NCBI GenBank assembly: GCA_027919835.1
Contig: JANVFP010000002.1
Coordinates: forward strand, 1,674,001 to 1,738,000
Origin: Lentinula raphanica
Lineage: Eukaryota > Basidiomycota > Agaricomycetes > Agaricales > Omphalotaceae
DNA length: 64,000 nt
Reading direction: 5' to 3'
Positions 56,396 to 64,000 of the stretch are shown here, in pieces. The notes under the pieces are model-generated. The model searched no databases. It was not told the DNA's origin and saw only the letters and a list, made by a program, of their open reading frames with translations. A program made the translations under genes and the position numbers. Positions within the stretch are counted from its first letter, which is position 1, and the number at the start of each line of letters is the position of its first letter.

Positions 56396-56567
56396 GGGTG
56401 AGAGGACGTCAACTAGAAATTCTTGGGAAACATTGGGAAAATCTGTGGGGATTTGTCGGCGGCAAACAAGTGACAAGACATTAGCGCCCATGAGCGCCTA
56501 ACTTCTTGCTCTAGACCGTCATCCCACTGCCCAGTCAGTTCATGGCTAGATTCAAACCAGACTGACA

Positions 56568-57917
56568 ATGGCGAGCCCTCTGTTCCAACGCCATCCTATG
56601 GACACCAAACCTCTCTCTCAAGAGCTCTTGGACCTGATTCCTATCGAAATCTACGACTCTATCATATCCCATATTTCCAGCACCTCTGCTTTGAAAAACT
56701 GCAGCCTCACATGCAAAGCCTGGCTCCACTCAAGCTGGAAGAACTTGTTCTCTCGGCGAACTATCGTCGTAGACTGTAACAACTTCGAGGCCTTCCTACA
56801 TCTCATCGAGCTAGATGGACATTCTATCACGATCATTCGTTATATTCGGTTTCTACACATCGAGCAGGGCGATTCTCGGCTTCTCTATAGATCTACAGGT
56901 CCCCGAAACCCACAGTCATTTCAATTTGACGACTTTCTTCCGCGTTTTGTGGGTCTGGCGTCTGTGAAGACTCTCGAGCTTGGATGGATACGGCGGGATA
57001 TAGGTCCGACCACGATTTCTGCGCTTCGAAACAACTTTGGAGGGGTCTCTGCTCTTGAACTTAACTCGGTGGTACTACCCGCGGCAGGACAACTACTAGA
57101 TATCTTGCTCAGCTTCCCTTCCCTCTCGAGCCTAACACTAGCAGGTGTCCAAATCAGCCGCTGCTCAGACGAACCGTACAATTCCAACTATAAATGGGAC
57201 CAGACGATCTTGTCACAACACGCCCCTCCCAAGTTAACCGAACTCTCTTGTAACCTCCCCAGAGACGAAACCATCTTCATATTCTCCTGGCTGACCGCAC
57301 ATGGCATCTCATCTATCCGAAAACTCACTGTAACCTTGATCCACGAATTATCCAACATCGCTATTTCCGGATACCTGTTCGAGTTTGGCTTGGCTCTTGA
57401 GGAACTTACGATAGGGAACGTTACGAGGATTATACCAGAGAGTGAGTACGTTTCTTCTCCTTGTTGCAGGGGCTGTCGCTAGCGCTCACCTATCGAAGAA
57501 TTCGACCTATCCCCTTGTACAAACCTCAAAACACTATCGATCAGCATCGAATACCGAGTTAGATCCAGTGTGTTCAGCATGGTACTTGAACTCGTACCCC
57601 CCAGAGACATCCTCGTTCCGTTATTCAACATACTAGACACCGTATCGACGGATCACCTGAACGAAGTCAAGATCCGGTTACGCCCCAATGGTCATCTCAC
57701 GGAGGAAGATTACGCTCAATTCGATTGGGAGGGATTAGCCTCGGTTATTAAACACCCTCGGTTCGCTAATCTCACAAAGTTCAAGCTTGTCGCTCCGCAC
57801 AAGCATTGCGAGACTGTTAGAAGGGTTATAGCGAAGCAAATCTGGGAAGTCCATTCTTCACTTGTTTCCGTCATCCGGGTTCATGTATGGGGTGGACCAA
57901 AAAGGATGATGCATTGA
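56568..57917 (+). CDS. F-box-like protein with leucine-rich C-terminus
   Basis: A probable SCF-type substrate receptor of the large agaricomycete F-box family. The first exon, from the ATG at 56568, has LSQELLDLIPIEIYDSIISHIS and LKNCSLTCKAWLHSSWKNLF near residues 16-62: the usual 'LPxEIxDxIIxxLxxxxxxLxxCSLxCxxW' box of this group. It then runs with LRR-like hydrophobic periodicity (LASVKTLELGWIRR, VSALELNSVVL, LSSLTLAGVQIS, LTELSCNLP, IRKLTVTLIHELSN, LALEELTIGNV). After one intron (about 57440-57500) the second exon continues FDLSPCTNLKTLSISIEYRV and ends GGPKRMMH. About 430 residues. It is divergent from the DHA2 transporter, with a ~170-bp promoter. Targets unknown. Confidence 0.78.
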
Positions 57918-58052
57918 TAAATGTCGAGAAATATGTGTAGTAGTTGATATAAAGTGCGTATCGATAAATACAGATCATGACCATGTCCTATCAATACAGC
58001 CTCGATGCTCTGTTAAATGATACAACAAACTGTCTCTGAATGCGACTAGCCC

Positions 58053-60574
58053 TTACACTTCTTGCTCATACGCATCCTCCCATCCCCCTAGTACTTCCGC
58101 ATCCTCTCCTTCTCCATCCGCATCTCCATCGTGGCCTTCAGGTGGCGGCACCGAACCGACACCTATAATCCCATCCTCCTCAATGACGACCAGCTGCGTA
58201 TCGTCCTTGTCGTCTTTATCATCCGCGGTGAACAGATCGACATCGTCCAGGTCGCCTTCGCCTTCGCCTGCGTGGCCGATCGAAGGGTCAAAATCAACTT
58301 GCATCCTTGCGTCGTCGTCCGCACCGCCGCCGCCTACGAAAAGATCCTTGAGGGCATCATAGTTGATTCTCTTGCTGTATTTCGGATTTTTCTGGATCAG
58401 ATTCCGCACAGATTCAGCAGGTGTGGCACCATGAGGAGTCGACGTATCGCGCGGTTTGTTATTGTGAGCGGTTTTCCGGCGCTGTACAACAGATAACAGA
58501 TAACATAAATGAGATCCGACTGGTGAAAAGTTTTTTTTCCCTGGTCGGGATACGAACCTTGCGGGTTTTGGTTTCTTTTGATGATGAACTCTGATCACCT
58601 TTAGCTGTAAACGAGTGCGTGTCAAACAGACTCTTGAGCAAAATGACTTTTGCGAGATCGAAGCAGAAGCCCACTCACCAGCAATCGCCTCCAAATAATC
58701 CCTATTGAGTTCCACCCACACTCTCTCTTTGATCCTCACCTCCTCCTCTGTTAACAAAAACCGATCAAGCTCGTCCTCATCTAGCCCCAACAATTCGTTA
58801 TCTTCGTTATTGAGACTCGCGTTGATCTGAGCTAGCCGCTGTTGTTCTGCGTCATCGAGAGCGTGGGAGAGGAGACTTCCTTGGGTGTTGGAGAGGAATG
58901 TGGAGACTTCGTCTGCGAGGGCGGTGGATACGGCTTCTTCGAAAGAATCCATAGCAGGACGGGATTCGAGAGATATGGGGTGTGGATCTGAGGGTTGCGG
59001 TTGCGGTTGTTCCTGTGGTTGTGATAGAGGATTTGGATCTGTGGAGGAAGAGGGATTTCGTTGGGGCGATAGAAGGGCAGGGTCGATGATAGGATCGGAG
59101 GAGGGCTGATCCAGAGGTAGTTCGGGAAGGAAGAGTGGTGTTTCTTGAGAGTCTTGAGTGCCAGCTAGAATTCCTTCGTTCATGAGTGCTGGGTCGATAG
59201 GTTGTCGTAGGTTGTTTTCTGGAACAGGATGATTTGACTCATGATCTGGATCTCCATCCGCATCAGCGTCAGCGTCTTCGTCCGTTAGGTCTTCGTAGTC
59301 ATCATCGTCTCCTCGTTTCCGTTTCTTCTTTTTCTTCTTTTTCTCTTTCTTCTCTTTCTCTTTACCCTTTTTCTTCCCTTTACCCTTCGTCGTCTTCGAC
59401 TTAACCCCGTCCTCTTCCTCTTCCTCCTCTTCCAACCTCTCCTTCTCCTTCCCCTTCGTATACGCCGGCGGATCCACCTCCTCCTCCAACCACACCGTCC
59501 TAAAATCCGCCAACGTCAACGCCCCACTCGGCGTCTTCCTAAACTCCTCCAACCTCTTCTTCACCGTCATATCCCCAATCTTCACCACCTGCACAATCTC
59601 CTCTATCGACCTCCGAAAGTTGTTCATCCGAGCCGCAAGCAGGAGCGCGGCACCGCAGATTCCTGCTGGACGACGACCACGGGTCATCCAGTCCCGGTCG
59701 AAGCGCTGGACGAGCCGGATGGCGTCTGTGGCGACGCGGTGGGTTTCGTCGCCGAATTCGAGCAGGGCGGCGAATCGGGAGATGTAGTGGGAGGGATCGA
59801 CGAGCGGGAGGCGGAGGTGGAGGGTTTGGATGAGTTGGAGGTAGGTGTGGCCGAGTTCGAAGACGTTTACCTGGGGGTTTTGAGATGAATGTGAAGATAT
59901 AGGGAGTAGGATAGGTTAGGTTAGACTGTACCTGGAGTATATCAGAAAAATCAATGAGCATGTAATTCCTCGTTTCTTTTTGTCGACAGGCGACATATAG
60001 ACAAACAGCGACGACGTTCATGCTCTTTCTGCCTTTGGTGAATTTATGTTCGACTGCGAGGGTGTACAGTCGTGTCGCAGCCAGACAAACTTGTTCCGAT
60101 AAGCGCAAAACTCCAGCTATGTTCTGGATTTTTCTTGTCGCTATCGACAGAGACATATGAGAACTCGGTGAGAGAGTATCGGTGAGCAAAGCAAGGGATA
60201 CCATTAGCGATCGTTTGTTCTCTCGATTCGTTATTTCCTCTGTTCCCAAATGGCCCGTTCATCCTCGCATGACCTGTAAACATTTCAATCAGTAAGTAAA
60301 GCAGAACTCAGTAGTCGTTGTACGCACTAGCTCCTTGAGCGACATACGATCCCTGGACCATCGCAGCTCCCGAAGACGTCTCTCCAAACGCGACCTCGTT
60401 CACGATGGTGTTCTCCTCAATAACAGTCCCGCATCGGACACAGAAACCGTTCCCGGCAGCAACATCGTATTCGATCACGGTCCCTCCGCAATCAGTACAG
60501 GTTGGCTATTCGAGAATTCGAGTGAATTGAGATTAGTAGATTGTTAGAGTGTTAGGAGGGGTGGGTTTTACCAT
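58053..60574 (-). CDS. BRF1: TFIIIB subunit Brf1 (TFIIB-related factor)
   Basis: An essential RNA polymerase III initiation factor in the nucleus. The ATG at 60574 is followed at once by a GTAAAA donor; the next exon gives PTCTDCGGTVIEYDVAAGNG and FCVRCGTVIEENTIVNEVAF, the N-terminal zinc ribbon. Cyclin repeats follow: VLRLSEQVCLAATRLYTLAVEHKFTKGRKSMNVVAVCLYVACRQKE, then VNVFELGHTYLQLIQTLHL, SRFAALLEFGDETHRVATDAIRLVQRFDRDWMTRGRRPAGICGAALLLAARMNNF. The middle has a long acidic-Lys tract (EEEEEEE, KKKKKKKRKR) and Gln-Pro repeats. Near the C-terminus the TBP-binding block reads EVRIKERVWVELNRDYLEAIA, then an acidic tail ending WEDAYEQEV (TAA/TAG at 58053). About 700 residues. The lone first codon exon is unusual but well supported. 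Confidence 0.92.
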
Positions 60575-60818
60575 TGTATTGTAGAAAGTTTTGAGATTGA
60601 GAAGATAATAAAGATATGAGATATAAAATATGATGAGATTTAGCAGTGCATGGAGAGCGAAGAGGAGAAAAAGGCCAACGCCGCCAAGCTCATCGACAAG
60701 GATGACTCGGAAGGATGAAATTATTTTGCTGCCATAAATCCAGCGCATTGATTATGTAATCAATTCCTGGTTTGACGTTGAGCTTGGTTACAACTTCTTT
60801 TTTTTTTTTTTTTTTTTG

Positions 60819-63060
60819 TGGAGCGTGTATAGTGGTCTGCATTGGACAAAAATAAATCAAAAATATTTCTTGGAATGAAAAAAATTTTGTCGTGATCACT
60901 GCTTGATCGAAAAATATCATCGTGATCACAATGTTTGGCAAAAAAAGAAATGCCAGTCACAATAGAGTGTATTTGCTGGACATAAATTTCGGTTTTCGAG
61001 TAATTTATGTCGGCTCGATCATAAAAGAAGCCAGCTCGTTCCGACCTCCGAGTCGATCAGACAAACCCAGAACTGCCTATTTTGGACAACTGCCTTTGAT
61101 CTTTGACGAGTGTTCTCTGATCTGTAAGCAGTCTGGCTGGCACAGAACCCACCATTTCCTGCTTGTGTGATGCTGAGGCTACTTTTTGAAGGTTTTGAGG
61201 CTATATGGTGGTATTCCAATCTGCAACTTGGCTGCAAAAACATTTGTAACCCTAGGATTACCCAAAGTGGGTAGTGACATGGCAGCTCGATCACTTTCGA
61301 TCAATAAATTTCTCGTTCAACAACGCAATGGTAAAAAGCCGTTGCAAATACACTCTAATGACCGGCCGAAACATTTTCGATTCTATAGGAATTCTAAGAT
61401 TTTTCGTGAATTAATGATCACGATCGTGATCGTGATTGGCGGCGTGATTGAGTTAAAAAATTTTGTCCCCCCCCAAAAAAAAGGCTCGTGTCGTGAGTCT
61501 GTGGACGGGACAAAAAATTCAAGTTAATCAAGTTGCAGAAAAAGAGGAAAAAGAAAGAGAAAAGAAAGAGATTCTTGCTCACCTTCCTGATGACTCCTCG
61601 ATGTAAAAATTTTGCTCTTGTGGCAAATTGAGTGCTGGTAAGCTGAACGAGAATTTCCAAATGAAGAAATCAAGTTGAATTCTCGTGCCCGAGTCGTGAG
61701 TCCCGAATAGGTTCAATGCCTCATTTGGACTCAGTACACAGCCAATGGAATTCAAGATGACAAATCTTGTTGCCCAAAGCAGGAAGTGCTTGAATAGCGC
61801 TCAGAGCGCTCAACGCTTTTTGGGCACACAAATCAGCTATAGTCATGAGCTTCCTCGAGCCTCCACTTCATCTGCTCATTGGTGGCCTCATAATTGATAT
61901 CGTAGATTCATTTTGTGTGCAAACACCCATATTCTGAGCTCTTCACAATGTTTGTAACAGTGCAGACTCCACTGAGCAATATGTGGGTCAAAAAAGATTG
62001 CTTTATTGGAATGTAGTATATCAATTATGTATGATAGAGGAGCAGCACTCTCAAGATAATGTGAAAGAGGTTTGGCTCGAGTTGGTACATCTCATTGCGA
62101 CTCGCGTCGCAACAAATTCAACAGTTCAAGTTGAAGTTGAACGAAAAAAATCACGCTGACAAATCCCAAGGAAAGAGCATCTGACTGAAAGGGTCGGGAC
62201 CCGGACTGATGTTGTAACCGGAACCGGTGGCTGTACATGATCTGAGTCCAAATCGGGACTCAGGTATCCACAGATGTACGAAACAAGCCAAAAAAAATTC
62301 CTGGCAACAAAAAAATTCGGCCGGCCGGCAATCGTGACTGGGCGTTAAAGTACCTAGCTCAGTGAGTTTACATAAGCGTTAAGATCACGTGATATACCTG
62401 TATGAGGGTGTAGACTTGGTGTAGACTCCGAAGACTCAAGAGTACTGGTACTTAGGCTGTTAGATAAGGTACAATATATGATAGTCTACTTGAGACTCAG
62501 CAAGCTTCCATTTGATCACATCTATCCAGATAAGCTCTGTAAATTCTTCTATTGATTCTGACCACTTCTCATTCTTTCCTCCCTTTCCCCCCTCCTCTCC
62601 CTTTCCCCCCTCCTCTCCCTTATCAACCTCAGAAACTGAGTGTTTGCTCCTTTGTTTATGTATCTGCATGATTGTGATTCCCCTATCAAATTGGCAAAAG
62701 GTAAAAAACTGAAATTGAAGATCATGATTACAGAAAAAAATTATGTTCTGTGCCAAAACAGTGTTCGTGATTTGGATTGTGACCGTGCTTTCAAAAAATA
62801 TTTCGCTGATTGGAGAAAAAAGACGCAATCATGATGCAAACAAAATAAATTTAAGTCACACAATTTCAAAGAAAATTTTTCGTCGTGATCATCATATATT
62901 TTTCGCGGCAATCGTGACCAGAACAATATTTTTTAGAAATTGTCATGATCACGACAATATTTTTTGGTATTTACTGTGATCACGACAATATTTTTTCATT
63001 TCTATGCTACTTTTTTTTTCATGTATTTTTGTCCAATACGGACCCCCATAAGCGTGTGTT
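60819..63060. mobile_element. AT-rich ~2.2-kb element with long imperfect terminal inverted repeats
   Basis: The left end reads GCGTGTATAGTGGTCTGCAT then TGGACAAAAATA. The reverse complement of the right end reads CGCTTATGGGGGTCCGTATTGGACAAAAATA. Similarity goes on inwards for over 100 bp, with (A)n TTGTCGTGATCAC blocks at 60886-60898 and 62974-62986. GTGATCAC-like palindromes recur at 60891, 60921, 61414, 62885, 62945 and 62976, clustering at both ends. No transposase or other protein frame is visible inside, so it is likely a non-autonomous DNA element. A 20-T run abuts the left end (60798-60817). No target-site duplication could be fixed by eye. The DNA is much more AT-rich than the flanks. 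Confidence 0.55.
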
Positions 63061-63243
63061 GTTAGGACCGATGACAAAGTCACCTCCCTTCCAACTGCTG
63101 AGATCGCAAGGCAAGCCCCGCTTTAAGTATGGACACCACCCCAGGAAATGCATTACGCACTGGACATCATGACAATGTCTGTGTGTGGGACTCTGCACTG
63201 GCAACACGATGTAGAGCTGAAGAAGTTAGTTTTTTACCGAAGA

Positions 63244-63273
63244 GGAGATGACCGACCGTAGTCGGTCATCTCC
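63244..63273. repeat. Perfect 13-bp hairpin after the retrotransposon frame
   Basis: GGAGATGACCGAC and GTCGGTCATCTCC flank the loop CGTA. It lies 20 bp past the stop of the minus-strand reverse-transcriptase frame, i.e. in what would be the 3' end of the retrotransposon transcript. A stem-loop there could be a recognition structure or a transcription-end signal; this is inference. Confidence 0.7.
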
Positions 63274-63293
63274 CATGTTTAACTTACCTGTAC

Positions 63294-63843
63294 TTACCCA
63301 ATGCCAGTCGGTAGACCCACTAAAACCCCGGCCTCCCCCATCCAATCTTCAGGGAGGTTGTCCTGTTCCGTCAGAACTTCCTGCCAGGTTCTTTCTACCA
63401 CTCTTTTGTCTAGCTGGCCTTTCAGGAATTTCCCATTCATCAACAAGCAGTCAAGTTCCAGTCTGCTTTCGATTGTGGTCTTCCATCTCTTCTGCACTTC
63501 CACATCTGATATTTCTCTTCCTTGGATCACTCTCTCACAGCGTACTTTCCATATCAGTTGTGATGATTCCGAGACTAGGATGCGGAATAGCCGGGAGTCA
63601 CCTGCTAGATGCTTCTTCTTTTCGTCCACCATTTTCACGAGTCCACAGCTAAGGATTAACCCGAAGGAAATCTCCGGCCATTCAGATTTCTTCCTTTCCC
63701 ACAGGGATTTTGCGAGGGACCATACTAGGCTCTGACCAGAGCCCTCACATTCAGTCAGTATATGTTCCATTGATTCCGTGTCGCCACAATGCATGCAGTT
63801 TGCTCGCTGCTCGAAGGTGGGGATGTTTACATCAGAAAAACTG
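63294..63843 (-). mobile_element. 3' end of a non-LTR retrotransposon (reverse transcriptase zinc-binding region)
   Basis: Minus-strand frame LISFSDVNIPTFEQRANCMHC then GDTESMEHILTECEGSGQSL: the C-x2-C...H-x4-C zinc knuckle that follows the reverse transcriptase in fungal LINE-type elements. After it come LSCGLVKMVDEKKKHLAGDS, RLFRILVSESSQLIWKVRCERVIQ and KRWKTTIESRLELDCLLMNG, as in agaricomycete copies, ending VLVGLPTGIG with a TGA/TAA at 63294. The reverse transcriptase itself would lie upstream beyond 63850, but there the sequence changes to an inverted-repeat element (63854-64000), so the copy is cut off or interrupted. Confidence 0.75.
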
Positions 63844-63853
63844 ATCAGGTGCC

Positions 63854-64000
63854 TAGGCTGCCTAGAGATACCCCCAAAACTTCAGCAGTCTGAAAACTTT
63901 GAATTTGCCTGAAAAAGCCTGAGCAAGCCTGAGTTTGCCTCAGATTTCTTTGAGTGCTTTGGGAGAGCCTAAGTTTTGGGGGGTATCTCTGGGTTACCTA
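63854..64000. mobile_element. MITE-like element with ~30-bp terminal inverted repeats
   Basis: AGAGATACCCCCAAAACTT (63864-63882) is inverted at 63971-63990 with one extra base. Outside these, TAGGCTGCCT on the left matches the inverse of the last bases of the window (TAGGTAACCC). Between them are about 90 bp with short GCCTGA words and no coding capacity. The element is ~147 bp or slightly longer, since the right end is at the window edge. Confidence 0.65.

Noticed and set aside
58140..59109. Long plus-strand frames across the BRF1 gene
   Set aside because: Shadows of the repetitive acidic and Gln/Pro coding of BRF1 on the other strand.
60650..60718. Short acidic frame MESEEEKKANAAKLIDKDDS
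   Set aside because: Only 22 codons, no intron signals or neighbours to support it; it may be chance or an exon fragment.
62512..62712. Phe/Pro/Ser frame at 62.5-62.7 kb
   Set aside because: Arises from a CCCCTCCTCTCCCTTT simple repeat inside the putative mobile element.

Overview
The window is nuclear DNA of a basidiomycete fungus, most likely an agaricomycete. The protein genes are cut by many short introns (about 45-65 bp) with GTGAGT/GTAAGT-type donors and AG acceptors. They include fungal families such as an aminoadipate-pathway Lys2, a CPL1-like cysteine-rich secreted protein and DUF6593 proteins. There is no operon layout. Almost every gene had to be read by joining exons by eye, so internal exon borders are approximate even where the gene limits are firm.

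Layout. 0-8 kb: a zinc polyol (arabinitol/sorbitol-type) dehydrogenase, a CPL1-like secreted protein, a glutathione S-transferase, an unrecognised Ser-rich protein, and a short MedA/IPT-like gene divergent from LYS2. 8.3-12.9 kb: LYS2, with four GATAAG boxes at exact 13-bp spacing upstream. 14.4-18.8 kb: a secreted protein, tRNA-Gly(UCC) and a Ser/Pro-rich basic protein. 19.3-27.5 kb, minus strand: serine hydroxymethyltransferase with a possible dual start, an allantoate/nicotinate-type MFS permease, a small secreted protein with a Ser-Gln repeat tail, and another small secreted protein. 27.9-33.7 kb: a C2H2-plus-RING protein, then a DUF4336 protein and a nitronate monooxygenase in divergent orientation.

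33.7-37.4 kb is a decayed region. It holds a ~72-bp triple tandem repeat, two frame-broken trypsin-like protease fragments, and a stray copy of the last exon of the neighbouring nitronate monooxygenase gene. 37.5-43 kb: a secreted GH31 alpha-glucosidase and an unknown secreted protein. 43.6-50 kb: HIRA/Hir1, then two DUF6593 paralogues flanking a broken gene. 50.2-60.6 kb: a PL4 rhamnogalacturonan lyase, a DHA2-type MFS transporter, an F-box-like protein and the Pol III factor Brf1.

60.8-64 kb is mobile-element territory: a ~2.2 kb AT-rich element with long imperfect inverted ends and repeated GTGATCAC-type motifs, the 3' end of a non-LTR retrotransposon, and a MITE-like inverted-repeat element abutting it. 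The genes do not form a single pathway. Housekeeping functions (LYS2, SHMT, HIRA, BRF1, tRNA) are mixed with secreted carbohydrate-active enzymes and small secreted proteins, as expected for a saprotrophic or plant-associated fungus.
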